NCBI GenBank assembly: GCA_020403425.1
Contig: JADBXR010000002.1
Location: forward strand, 496,001-560,000
Length of the DNA stretch: 64,000 bases
Reading direction: 5' to 3'
From: Chitinophagaceae bacterium
Lineage (GTDB): Bacteria > Bacteroidota > Bacteroidia > Chitinophagales > Chitinophagaceae
The notes beneath the pieces were generated by a model. It was not told the origin of the DNA and did no database searches. It saw nothing but the letters and a program-made list of their open reading frames with translations. A program made the position numbers and the translations under genes. Position 1 is the stretch's first letter; each line of letters opens with the position of its first letter. Of the stretch, positions 42,248 through 50,161 are shown in pieces.

Positions 42248-42583
42248 TTATTCGCCTAAAAATTGGGTCTGATCGGGAAGGGTGATCTCCACTTCTCCGG
42301 AACCAGGCTGCAAAATACACTGGCAGCCCAGGCGGGAATTGATGCGGGGGTTAACTGCCCGGTCAATGAAATCTTCCTCCTTATCGCCCAGTTCTTCCAG
42401 GTGGTCCATGCCTTTGTCAACATAGAGATGACAGGTACTGCAGGCACAAACCGCCCCGCAGTTGTGATGAAGTTCGATATTATTGTCCAAACAAACTTCC
42501 AGCAGGCTTTGATCGTCTGCAATATTGGTCAGGGTCACAGGTTCCAGCCCTTTTTGCTCAAATTTGATCTTGATCGTGTACAT
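42248..42583 (-). CDS. fdx: [2Fe-2S] ferredoxin, ISC type
   Basis: Electron carrier of the adrenodoxin type, 111 residues. The four cluster ligands are Cys42, Cys48, Cys51 and Cys87, identical in numbering to E. coli Fdx of the isc operon (CGAVCACSTCHLY, then RLGCQC). The protein supplies electrons to iron-sulfur cluster assembly. The next gene is iscX, which supports this role. Two more cysteines (Cys46, Cys89) and Cys31 are not ligands. A -7 element, TACTTTTG on the minus strand at 42591-42598, ends 7 bp before the start codon. Confidence 0.95.
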   Translation of the reverse strand: MYTIKIKFEQKGLEPVTLTNIADDQSLLEVCLDNNIELHHNCGAVCACSTCHLYVDKGMDHLEELGDKEEDFIDRAVNPRINSRLGCQCILQPGSGEVEITLPDQTQFLGE

Positions 42584-42590
42584 AGGTTGA

Positions 42591-42598
42591 CAAAAGTA
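42591..42598 (-). promoter_or_regulatory. -7 element of the fdx-iscX run
   Basis: Minus-strand TACTTTTG, exact match to TAnnTTTG, ending 7 bp before the fdx ATG. No TTTG at 19-21 bp. Suggests a leader of only a few bases. Confidence 0.4.
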
Positions 42599-42719
42599 TC
42601 TTAGAATACCTATTTAACCATTCGAGTTACGGAAAAGTTTGCGATGCCGGCAACAAAATAAAATAACAGCCCTAAGAGAGTGCAGAGATAATATATTGTT
42701 ATTTTAAATTATATTTAAA

Positions 42720-42914
42720 GTTCCTGCCTTTCTTTCGTCCGCCACCGAAAAAAGCCCATTGGCAGAATATACAGTCGCTTTCGAAGAATCTGTTAGGGGT
42801 ATCCGCCCTAATCATAGCAATTTTACAACCTAAACATTACCACAGTTCATAAAGACAGTTTTTCGGATAAAGCAGGTTGAATAGTTCGGTGCCGGTTTCT
42901 ACCGGCACTTCTTT
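42720..42914 (+). ncRNA. candidate structured small RNA, about 190 nt
   Basis: Region between two minus-strand genes whose plus strand carries long-range pairing: CCTGCcTTT (42723-42731) with AAAGCAGG (42869-42876), and CCGAAAAA (42745-42752) with TTTTTCGG (42859-42866), closing an inner region with an apical hairpin TTAGGG / CCCTAA (42793-42798 with 42806-42811). A GC-rich terminator follows at once. The layout (end-closing stem, open middle, apical stem, about 190 nt) recalls 6S RNA, but I cannot assign it to a family. It may instead be an antisense or leader fragment of unknown kind. All pairing was found by eye. Confidence 0.4.
42889..42914 (+). terminator. orphan plus-strand intrinsic terminator
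   Basis: GTGCCGGT (42889-42896), TTCT loop, ACCGGCAC (42901-42908), then TTCTTTTTG. On the plus strand no annotated gene precedes it; on the minus strand there is no T-run, so it does not suit the convergent gene ending at 42920. Confidence 0.75.
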
Positions 42915-42919
42915 TTGTG

Positions 42920-43684
42920 TCAACCCCTGAAACGTTCCCGGATACTCTCACTCATCATTTCGTAGAGCCGTTTAGCCTGGGGATAGGGTTCCAGCAATTT
43001 CAGGTGTCTCGCCTCGGTCTGGTGGTCGCCCCGGAAAGCCGGTCCCGCCTGTACAGCAGCCGGATGCTGTTGCTGCAGGTTCTGCACCGTAGCCTCGATA
43101 ATGGGATAGAACAAACGGAAATCTATTTGCTCCGCCTCGCAGAAATCCGCCGCCAGGTGGTACAGATGGTTGCTGAAGTTAGAGGTGAACGCCGCCACCA
43201 GGTGCATTTTGGCACGGAGTGCATCATCGGCCCTGGTGGTATCCGCATCAAAGACCTTTGCCAGTGCGTCTATCGCATCCATCACCTGTTCCGTGCTGCC
43301 ATCGGTGACCATGGTGACCGGCGCCAGGTCATGCATGGACTTCCGGATCATTTTCATTGGCCACAAGACCCCATACCGGGAACTGGCTTTTGCCAGGACC
43401 TGTTTACTCACCGAGCCGGCCGTATGTACCAATAACTGATCGCCCAAGGACAACTGAGCCGCCACTTCGGCCACAGCCCCGTCTGCTACGGCCAGCAGGT
43501 AGGTTCCCTCATGCACCTGCATGGCGGAAAGATCATTCACGGCCGTTGCCTGTAACAGGTCGGCCAATGCATGGGTGGCATCCGGGTTCCTGCCAACCAC
43601 CTGCCGGATGGTATGGCCTTTCCTGAAAAGTATCTTACCCATGACCGTGGCAACATTGCCCGAACCTATGATGGTAACCTGCAT
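42920..43684 (-). CDS. Rossmann-fold oxidoreductase-like protein with DUF2520 domain
   Basis: A 254-residue protein: an N-terminal NAD(P)-binding fold (VTIIGSGNVATVMGKILFRK) resembling F420-dependent NADP oxidoreductase/ketopantoate reductase, and a C-terminal all-helical DUF2520 domain (about 135-254) with SNFSNHLYHLAADFCE and GPAFRGDHQTEARHL. The dinucleotide loop GSGNVA is the expected GxGxxA. Substrate and role are unknown. Its ATG and the start of the divergent alpha/beta hydrolase are only 12 bp apart, so the two promoters must overlap the coding regions. Confidence 0.85.
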   Translation of the reverse strand: MQVTIIGSGNVATVMGKILFRKGHTIRQVVGRNPDATHALADLLQATAVNDLSAMQVHEGTYLLAVADGAVAEVAAQLSLGDQLLVHTAGSVSKQVLAKASSRYGVLWPMKMIRKSMHDLAPVTMVTDGSTEQVMDAIDALAKVFDADTTRADDALRAKMHLVAAFTSNFSNHLYHLAADFCEAEQIDFRLFYPIIEATVQNLQQQHPAAVQAGPAFRGDHQTEARHLKLLEPYPQAKRLYEMMSESIRERFRG

Positions 43685-43691
43685 ATCTTTG
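43684..43691 (+). promoter_or_regulatory. -7 element of the alpha/beta hydrolase, overlapping the divergent start codon
   Basis: TATCTTTG, exact TAnnTTTG match. Its first T is also the last base of the reverse-strand ATG codon of the DUF2520 gene. It ends 5 bp before the hydrolase ATG at 43697, implying an almost leaderless mRNA. Confidence 0.4.
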
Positions 43692-43696
43692 ATCTT

Positions 43697-44569
43697 ATGA
43701 AGATGAAATTAGCACAAAGACTGTTGCTGGGATATTATAAAACAAAGTTGAAGGCCATGGGGCTGGTTTCTCCCCGCAAAGCAGCGGAAATGGCTTACCG
43801 CATCTTCTGTACCCCTTATGCCGGGAAAACACCCAGGAAGATCCCACCGGTTTTCCACAAAGCCGAAAAGATCGCTCTGCGGCTGAATGCGCTTACGATC
43901 AGGGGATTCCGCTGGATACCGGAGCACCCGAACGGAAAAAAGATCCTGATCGCCCATGGCTTCAGCAGCAATGCCTATAAGTTCGAGAAATATATCCAGC
44001 CACTGAAAAAAGAAGGTTTTGAAGTGTTGGCCTTCGACGCACCGGCTCACGGACAAAGTGAGGGTAAACTGATCAATGCTTATATATATAGACAAGTCCT
44101 GCTGCAGGCTGAAGCTTCTTTTGGACCTATCTATGGCATCATGGGGCATTCACTGGGCGGACTGGCCGCTGCTCTGGCATTCGAGGCTTTACCAGGTAAC
44201 CAGGACCGCAAACTGGTGTTGGTGGCTCCCGCCACGGAAACCACCCGTGCCATTGACAATTTCTTCCGAATGATTCCCGTCAGCCCGGCAGTGAAACAGG
44301 CATTCGCCGGTTTGATCGACGAACTCACCGAACACCCCGTAAGTTATTATTCCGTTAGCCGGGTGGTAAAATCCCTGCAGGCACCCGTATTATGGATACA
44401 CGACCGGCAGGATACGATCTGCCCTTTTGAAGATGTAAAACCTTTGCTGACACAGGATTTGCCGCATGTACAGTTCCAGGTGACCGAAGGATTGGGCCAT
44501 AGCCAGGTGTATAAGGATAATAAAATCTGTAGCGGGATTGTGCGTTTTTTTGCGGGTAACATTTCCTGA
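43697..44569 (+). CDS. alpha/beta hydrolase
   Basis: A 290-residue hydrolase. The nucleophile elbow is GHSLGG (within GIMGHSLGGLAAALAFEA), the acid Asp is probably in LWIHDRQDTICPF and the base His in EGLGHSQVYKD, giving a full Ser-Asp-His triad. The HGFSSNAYKFEKYIQPLKKE loop forms the oxyanion side. No signal peptide is visible, so it is probably cytoplasmic. Substrate unknown. An ATG two codons later could also be the start. A terminator with GC-rich stem and T-run follows. Confidence 0.88.
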   Translation: MKMKLAQRLLLGYYKTKLKAMGLVSPRKAAEMAYRIFCTPYAGKTPRKIPPVFHKAEKIALRLNALTIRGFRWIPEHPNGKKILIAHGFSSNAYKFEKYIQPLKKEGFEVLAFDAPAHGQSEGKLINAYIYRQVLLQAEASFGPIYGIMGHSLGGLAAALAFEALPGNQDRKLVLVAPATETTRAIDNFFRMIPVSPAVKQAFAGLIDELTEHPVSYYSVSRVVKSLQAPVLWIHDRQDTICPFEDVKPLLTQDLPHVQFQVTEGLGHSQVYKDNKICSGIVRFFAGNIS

Positions 44570-44610
44570 TATTTTTTGTGATTTAATGGTTTCAACTAAT
44601 ATTGCATGGC

Positions 44611-44659
44611 CAGACCCCTGCTTTTCTCCCCCGCCGGGGAGAATTTTTTAGAAGGTCTG
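44611..44659 (+). terminator. intrinsic terminator of the alpha/beta hydrolase gene
   Basis: Inner stem TTCTCCCC (44624-44631) with GGGGAGAA (44636-44643) followed by TTTTTT (44644-44649). An outer stem CAGACC (44611-44616) with GGTCTG (44654-44659) encloses it. Confidence 0.8.
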
Positions 44660-44711
44660 ACATTTCGCAAAACCATATAAAAGAACCGTCAGAGGCGGAA
44701 GAGAAGGCTGT

Positions 44712-47303
44712 ATGGCAAAGAACTTATTGATCGTTGAGTCGCCGGCTAAGGCCAAAACCATAGAGAAGATCCTCGGCAAGGATTTCGAGGTGAAAAGCTG
44801 TTATGGCCATATACGTGACCTGGAAAAGGATGACATGGGTATTGACGTAAACAATCATTACCAGCCCAGGTATAAGGTACCCGACGACAAGGAACGTGTG
44901 GTGAAGGAACTGCGCCAGCTAGCCAAGAAATCTGACGAAGTGTGGCTGGCATCGGATGAGGACCGTGAAGGGGAAAGCATTAGCTGGCACCTGGCCGAGG
45001 TGCTGGGTCTGGATCCCAAGACCACCAAAAGGATCGTTTTCCATGAGATCACGGCCCCCGCAATACGGAAAGCGGTAGACAATCCCCGCCGCATCAATAT
45101 GGACCTGGTGAATGCCCAGCAGGCACGCCGGGTATTGGACAGGCTGGTGGGTTTTGAGCTGAGTCCCGTACTCTGGCGCAAGATCGGCATGCAGCGCAGC
45201 CTTAGTGCCGGCCGTGTGCAGAGTGTAGCGGTACGCCTGATCGTAGAGAGAGAAAGGGAGATCAATCAGTTCATTCCTGAAAGCAGCTATAAAGTAGAGG
45301 CCTATTTCACCGCACCGGATATCAACGGAAAGACCGTTACGTTCAAAGCGGAGGGCCCCAATAAAATGCAGACCGAGAAAGATGCCAAAGCATTTCTCGA
45401 AACCTGCAAGGATGCCAGATACGCTGTCACCGACATACAGGTAAAACCTGCCAAACGTACCCCTGCCGCACCGTTCACCACTTCTACCCTGCAACAGGAA
45501 GCATCCCGTAAAATGGGTTACAGCGTAAGCAAGACCATGTTGCTGGCGCAAAAACTGTACGAGAGCGGTAAGATCACTTATATGCGTACCGACAGCATCA
45601 ACCTGAGTGATACCGCACTGGAAGATATCCGCAACCAGGTTACCAAAGCTTACGGCAGCGAATACCACCAGCCACGCAAGTTCAAGAACAAGAACGACAA
45701 TGCACAGGAAGCCCACGAAGCCATCAGGCCCACGTACATGAGTAATACCACTGTGGATGATGAAGACACTCGTCGCTTATACGAACTGATCTGGAAACGT
45801 ACCATCGCTTCACAGATGAGCGATGCCGAATTTGAGAAGACCACCGCCAGGATCAATGTCAGCAGCAATCAGGAAACCCTGACCGCCAACGGTGAAGTGA
45901 TGAAATTCGACGGTTTCCTGAAAGTGTACCTGGAAGGAAAAGATGAAGAGGACGAAGAGAATACCGATGGTATGCTACCCCCGTTGACCGTGGGTCAGCA
46001 GCTGGATTTTGTGCGTATGACCGCCACGGAAAAGTTCACTCGTCCGGCAGCACGTTATACGGAAGCCTCACTGGTAAAGAAACTGGAAGAACTGGGTATC
46101 GGCCGCCCTTCCACTTACGCGCCTACCATCTCCACCATCATGAAACGCAACTACGTGGAGAAACGTGATAAGGAAGGTGTAAAAAGGGAAGTAGCATTGC
46201 TTACGCTGAACAGGAACAATCAGGTAGAAAAAGAGATACTACAGGAAAACACCGGAGCAGAGAAAAACAAACTGTTCCCCACCGACCTCGGGGCCGTGGT
46301 AACCGACTTCCTGAAACAATACTTCACCAAAGTGATGGATTTCGGCTTTACCGCCAAGATAGAACAGGAGTTCGACCTCATCGCCGAAGGCAGGATTGCC
46401 TGGAGCAATATGATCGACGGGTTCTACAAGCCCTTCCATGAAACCATTGAGCACACCCTCGAAAACGCAGAACGTGCCAAAGGCGAAAGGGAACTGGGTA
46501 TCGATCCCGAATCAGGTAAACGGGTGATCGCGAGAATGGGGCGTTATGGTCCCATGGTGCAGATCGGCGACACTTCCAACGAAGAGGAGAAACCCCGTTT
46601 TGCCAAACTGAAACAGGACCAGAGTATTGAGACCATCACCCTGGAAGAAGCCATGCACCTGTTCTCCCTGCCACGCACGCTTGGTGAATACGAAGGTCAG
46701 GAACTGTCCGTGAACGTGGGACGTTTTGGTCCGTATATCAAACTGGGAGATCAGTTCATATCCATCCCCAAGGGCGAGGACCTGCATACCATTGAGCTCG
46801 ACAGGGCCATACAGCTGATCAACGAAAAACAGCTCGCCGATGCCCCTATCGCCTATTATAATGAGCTTCCGGTAACCAAGGGCAAGGGACGCTTTGGCCC
46901 CTTCATCAAGTGGAACGATATGTACATCAATATCCCCAGGGCATATAATTTTGATGCCCTTAGCCAGAGCGATATCAACGAACTCATCGAGAAAAAGATC
47001 GATAAGGAGGCCAACCGTTTCATCAAACAATGGCCCGAAGCGAAGATCTCCATCGAGAATGGTCGTTGGGGTCCATTCATCCGCTTTAACAAAAAGATGC
47101 TGAAACTGGGCCGCAAAGCAGACTCAGGCAAATACACCGCCGAAGACCTGGCAGGAATCGAACTGGAAGAAGTCAAGAAGATGATCGAAGCCCAGGTACC
47201 CAATGCTTTTGCCAAAAAGGGTGCTGCTAAAAAAACAGCCACAAAAACCGTAAAGAAAGCGGCAAAAAAAGCGGCGCCGAAGAAAGCAGCGAAGAAAAAA
47301 TAG
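44712..47303 (+). CDS. topA: DNA topoisomerase I
   Basis: Type IA topoisomerase that relaxes negative supercoils. The 863-residue enzyme starts with the toprim domain (NLLIVESPAKAKTIEKIL, then DEDREGESISWHL) and has the active-site segment KITYMRTDSINLS with the catalytic Tyr, and SAGRVQSVAVRLIVERERE. In place of zinc fingers the C-terminal part carries four copies of a short repeat with GRxGP: GRYGPMVQIGD, GRFGPYIKLGD, GRFGPFIKWND and GRWGPFIRFNKK, typical of many non-proteobacterial TopA. It ends in an about 30-residue lysine/alanine tail (KKAAKKAAPKKAAKKK), probably for DNA binding. A 28-bp hairpin follows. Confidence 0.98.
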   Translation: MAKNLLIVESPAKAKTIEKILGKDFEVKSCYGHIRDLEKDDMGIDVNNHYQPRYKVPDDKERVVKELRQLAKKSDEVWLASDEDREGESISWHLAEVLGLDPKTTKRIVFHEITAPAIRKAVDNPRRINMDLVNAQQARRVLDRLVGFELSPVLWRKIGMQRSLSAGRVQSVAVRLIVEREREINQFIPESSYKVEAYFTAPDINGKTVTFKAEGPNKMQTEKDAKAFLETCKDARYAVTDIQVKPAKRTPAAPFTTSTLQQEASRKMGYSVSKTMLLAQKLYESGKITYMRTDSINLSDTALEDIRNQVTKAYGSEYHQPRKFKNKNDNAQEAHEAIRPTYMSNTTVDDEDTRRLYELIWKRTIASQMSDAEFEKTTARINVSSNQETLTANGEVMKFDGFLKVYLEGKDEEDEENTDGMLPPLTVGQQLDFVRMTATEKFTRPAARYTEASLVKKLEELGIGRPSTYAPTISTIMKRNYVEKRDKEGVKREVALLTLNRNNQVEKEILQENTGAEKNKLFPTDLGAVVTDFLKQYFTKVMDFGFTAKIEQEFDLIAEGRIAWSNMIDGFYKPFHETIEHTLENAERAKGERELGIDPESGKRVIARMGRYGPMVQIGDTSNEEEKPRFAKLKQDQSIETITLEEAMHLFSLPRTLGEYEGQELSVNVGRFGPYIKLGDQFISIPKGEDLHTIELDRAIQLINEKQLADAPIAYYNELPVTKGKGRFGPFIKWNDMYINIPRAYNFDALSQSDINELIEKKIDKEANRFIKQWPEAKISIENGRWGPFIRFNKKMLKLGRKADSGKYTAEDLAGIELEEVKKMIEAQVPNAFAKKGAAKKTATKTVKKAAKKAAPKKAAKKK

Positions 47304-47310
47304 CTCAAAT

Positions 47311-47372
47311 GAAAAGTCAAAATTAAAAAGTCAAAAGAGCAGTTTCTTTTGACTTTTTAATTTTGACTTTTC
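47311..47372. terminator. 28-bp perfect hairpin between topA and the desaturase gene
   Basis: Bases 47311-47338 and 47345-47372 are perfect 28-bp reverse complements with a 6-base loop (GCAGTT). The arms are AT-rich and each contains the word AAGTCAAAA twice, split by TTAA. It sits between convergent genes and lies 8 bp after the topA stop codon. Confidence 0.8.
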
Positions 47373-47399
47373 ACTTTTACCTATCAGGAATTTACCTGT

Positions 47400-48482
47400 T
47401 TAATCATACTTGCCCATCTGTCGGAGGAACCGCACATGCGCCACTACAGCCCTGCGCATGGTTGGATACTCGATGTATTGCAACTGGTATTCGCGGCAAA
47501 CATTCCTTACGATCTCACTGATGGCAGGATAATGCACATGTGATATCTTAGGGAACAGGTGGTGCTCGATCTGGAAATTCAGACCGCCTACCAGCCAGCT
47601 GACCAGCTTATTCTTGGTGGCAAAATTCGCAGTTGTCTTGATCTGGTGAGCAGCAAATTCATCGGGCATCTTATTGGTATCAACACTGGCCACGGGAAAC
47701 TCGGTATGTTCTACGGTATGTGCCAGCTGGAAAACGATACTCAGCACAAAACCCGCGAACAGGCTCATGGTCAGGAAACCAATGATCCAGTTAACCCAAC
47801 CCACTGCAAGGATTGGTATCACAATGAACACGGCAGCATGGTAAACTTTTACGCTCCAGAATTCAAAATGATCGGCAAAACTCATTTTCTTCAAAGGCAC
47901 AGAACCGATCTTTTTGGAGAAATATTTCTGGTAATCGGTAAAGAAGATCCAGAATACATAGAGCATCATGTACAGGAACCAGAAATAGAAATGCTGGAAA
48001 CGGTGCATTTTATAACGCTTCTGTGTGGGTGCCATACGCATGAGGATACCGATCTCGATATCATCATCCACACCATCAATATTGGTGAAACTATGGTGGA
48101 TCATGTTGTGCTTCATGTTCCACATAAAATGATTGGCGCCCAGCAAACTGATCGAAGAAGCCGCAATACGGTTCACGATCTTATTGTTACTGAAACTTCC
48201 ATGGCTTCCGTCGTGCATGACATTGAAACCGATGGCGGCAACCAGTCCACCCAGTACCACACATTCGGCCAGGGCAAAATACCACACGGGGGTCCATACC
48301 AGCAGGTGAATATACACCAGCACAAAGCCGATGACCATGATAATGGCTTTAGTGAATAACTTGGGATTTCCGGTCGAGTCTATCCCTCTCTCATCAAAAT
48401 AGGCCTGTACTCTTTTCTTCAGATCGGTGTGCAATGATTGATGGGGAGTTGCGGGGAACTTGGGGGTGGCAAACTGTGACAT
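47400..48482 (-). CDS. membrane fatty acid desaturase, linoleoyl-CoA type
   Basis: A 360-residue integral membrane di-iron desaturase. The three histidine boxes are HDGSHGS, HNMIHH and QIEHHLFP, the last with the initial Gln typical of the delta-6/linoleoyl-CoA group (front-end type); no cytochrome b5 domain is fused. Hydrophobic segments before and after the boxes give four helices. It introduces a double bond into an acyl chain, perhaps to keep membranes fluid. Substrate chain length and position are not decided by sequence. I chose the ATG at 48482, as this begins after a clear -7 element; a longer frame to 48530 exists. Confidence 0.92.
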   Translation of the reverse strand: MSQFATPKFPATPHQSLHTDLKKRVQAYFDERGIDSTGNPKLFTKAIIMVIGFVLVYIHLLVWTPVWYFALAECVVLGGLVAAIGFNVMHDGSHGSFSNNKIVNRIAASSISLLGANHFMWNMKHNMIHHSFTNIDGVDDDIEIGILMRMAPTQKRYKMHRFQHFYFWFLYMMLYVFWIFFTDYQKYFSKKIGSVPLKKMSFADHFEFWSVKVYHAAVFIVIPILAVGWVNWIIGFLTMSLFAGFVLSIVFQLAHTVEHTEFPVASVDTNKMPDEFAAHQIKTTANFATKNKLVSWLVGGLNFQIEHHLFPKISHVHYPAISEIVRNVCREYQLQYIEYPTMRRAVVAHVRFLRQMGKYD

Positions 48483-48504
48483 AGATAACTTTAGTGATAA
48501 AATG

Positions 48505-48532
48505 CAAAAATACCTATTATCGGTCTTCACAA
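48505..48532 (-). promoter_or_regulatory. promoter of the desaturase gene
   Basis: On the minus strand TATTTTTG (48512-48505, exact TAnnTTTG) with a TTG 17 bp upstream (48532-48530). The -7 element ends 22 bp before the ATG. Confidence 0.45.
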
Positions 48533-48722
48533 GCTGTTAATTCTCACTTTTTTACCTACCTGACCACCATAACGATGCAAATCAGGGTTTATTATGTTAA
48601 AGCTTCGCCATATTTCCACACCTGTGGGATAACTTAAGAGGCCAAGATCCGGAAAAATGAATTTAGTTTGAGTCTGAAACACATGGGGATCAACAGGATG
48701 TAACTGTGTTAACAGTCCCCGA

Positions 48723-49610
48723 ATGCTGTTACCATCTATGCAGGAAACCAGAGAGATCAATGCGCTGTTCACGTTAATAGATGATCCGGATGAAGAGGTA
48801 TATTCTACCGTTTCAGAAAAGATCGTAGCGTATGGCAAGAACATCATTCCCAACCTGGAACATCTCTGGGAGACCACGCTCAGTGAAGATGTGCAGGAGC
48901 GCATTGAAATGATCATTCATCACCTGCATTTTACCGACCTGCAGAACGACCTGGCCGAATGGCGCGATAGCGCTTATCATGACCTGTTATTCGGGGCCCT
49001 ATTGGTTGCCAAGTACCAGTATCCAGACCTGCAGACCACACCTGTATTACAGGACGTGGAAAAGATCCGGCGGAACGTATGGCTGGAACTGAACAGTTTT
49101 TTAACACCACTTGAACAGGCCAATGTGTTATCGAGCATCATCTACAATTATTATAAGCTGAAAGGGGTAGAACTGAACTATGAACATCCCGACGAGTTCT
49201 TCATCCACAAAGTACTGGAAAGTAAAAAAGGCAATGCCATCAGCAATGGTATCCTGTACCAGGTGATGTGCGACCTGCTGGAGATCAATGCGCGCATCAT
49301 CAATATCCCCAGGCAGTGTATCATTGCCTTCTATCATTCAGATTATGACCCGGCCACCTATGCCGGGCATCCGCAGGACAAGATCCATTTTTATGTGGAT
49401 GCCACTACCGGACAGGCTTTCTCGCACAAGGACGTGGAGAATTATTTCAAACGTTTATCCGTAGAGCCCTCCCCTTCCTATTTTAAACCCAAGACACATG
49501 TCCGTATCATCCAGGTGCTGCTGGAGGAACTGGCCAAATGCTTCAACAGGCCATCCAACGAATACAAACAACAGGAGTTGCTGAAACTGGCCGATCTGCT
49601 GGATCAATAA
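48723..49610 (+). CDS. SirB1-like protein with transglutaminase-core-type domain
   Basis: A 295-residue cytoplasmic protein of the SirB1/Transglut_core2 type. It starts with helical repeats (ALFTLIDDPDEEVYSTVSEK, like a HEAT repeat) and then a cysteine-protease-like domain in which FFIHKVLESKKGNAISNGIL is the usual active-site helix; the Cys of real transglutaminases is replaced by the sequence KGNAISNG, as in this non-catalytic branch. IIAFYHSDYDPATYAGHPQD follows. Function is unknown; such proteins are often fused with tetratricopeptide repeats. It overlaps the convergent acetyltransferase gene by seven bases. An ATG five codons later could be the start. Confidence 0.8.
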   Translation: MLLPSMQETREINALFTLIDDPDEEVYSTVSEKIVAYGKNIIPNLEHLWETTLSEDVQERIEMIIHHLHFTDLQNDLAEWRDSAYHDLLFGALLVAKYQYPDLQTTPVLQDVEKIRRNVWLELNSFLTPLEQANVLSSIIYNYYKLKGVELNYEHPDEFFIHKVLESKKGNAISNGILYQVMCDLLEINARIINIPRQCIIAFYHSDYDPATYAGHPQDKIHFYVDATTGQAFSHKDVENYFKRLSVEPSPSYFKPKTHVRIIQVLLEELAKCFNRPSNEYKQQELLKLADLLDQ

Positions 49611-50044
49611 CGGTAGTAATAGGTCAGGAATTCTTCGTCTTTCTCCCATAGGTTACGCTCATATACCCGTTGTGCGCGGTGGTTGTGACTGGCTGTCTGT
49701 AACACCAGCCACTGGCTCGATGTATCAGCACCCAGGTCCTGTGCCGCTTTTAGCAAGGCATCCGCTGCACCGGAACCGCGCGACTCTGTAACCACATACA
49801 GGTCGTTCAGCACCCATGACCGTTTTAGGGCGACCGAAGAAAATACGGGATAGAGTTGTGTAAAACCTACCAGTTTACCATCCAGAAAGGCCAGAAAGAT
49901 CTCTGACTCCTTATTCCGGATCCTGTTGGAGAGGAATTGTTTGGCAGCCTCAATGTCGGAGGGTTGTTGATAAAAGATCCTGTACTGGTCAAATAATCCG
50001 GCCAATGCATCAACATCTTCCAGCTGCGCTTTACGGATATTCAT
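49604..50044 (-). CDS. GNAT-family N-acetyltransferase
   Basis: A 146-residue acetyltransferase. Motif A is ESRGSGAADALLKAAQDLGA (about 86-105), the acetyl-CoA pyrophosphate loop (R/Q-x-x-G-x-G/A), and VLQTASHNHRAQRVYERN is the C-terminal motif. No other domain is present. The acceptor is not known. The 3' end overlaps the SirB1-like gene by seven bases, tail to tail. Confidence 0.9.
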   Translation of the reverse strand: MNIRKAQLEDVDALAGLFDQYRIFYQQPSDIEAAKQFLSNRIRNKESEIFLAFLDGKLVGFTQLYPVFSSVALKRSWVLNDLYVVTESRGSGAADALLKAAQDLGADTSSQWLVLQTASHNHRAQRVYERNLWEKDEEFLTYYYRY

Positions 50045-50103
50045 AAAATTGGTTTTAGCAACGTTGTTTCGGATACAGCTAAGCTATAGAGAAAAACACC
50101 ACC

Positions 50104-50128
50104 AAAGCATGAGATTTCTCATGCTTTT
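50104..50128. terminator. 11-bp palindromic hairpin between OsmC and acetyltransferase genes
   Basis: AAAGCATGAGA (50104-50114) pairs with TCTCATGCTTT (50117-50127) with a 2-base centre, so the loop must open one or two pairs. A short T-run follows on the plus strand. A weak terminator for the OsmC gene is likely. Confidence 0.5.
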
Positions 50129-50161
50129 CTGCCCCGAAACAACATGGAACATTACCAGTAA

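Larger units (their letters stand above)
42584..42919. other. 336-bp intergenic region holding a candidate RNA gene
   Basis: No protein gene. The left end holds the fdx -7 element. From about 42720 the plus strand shows long-range complementarity and ends in a terminator at 42889-42914, described separately. The stretch 42605-42719 is AT-rich with no other feature that I can name. Confidence 0.5.

Noticed and set aside
42720..42914. tmRNA, SRP RNA or RNase P RNA
   Set aside because: The characteristic conserved cores of these RNAs are absent by eye; the candidate RNA stays unassigned.
44919..45716. 265-codon minus-strand frame opposite topA
   Set aside because: Antisense to the toprim and active-site region of topA, which is certain.
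47559..48359. 266-codon plus-strand frame opposite the desaturase gene
   Set aside because: The histidine boxes of the desaturase are on the minus strand; the plus-strand frame is a by-product of the codon use there.
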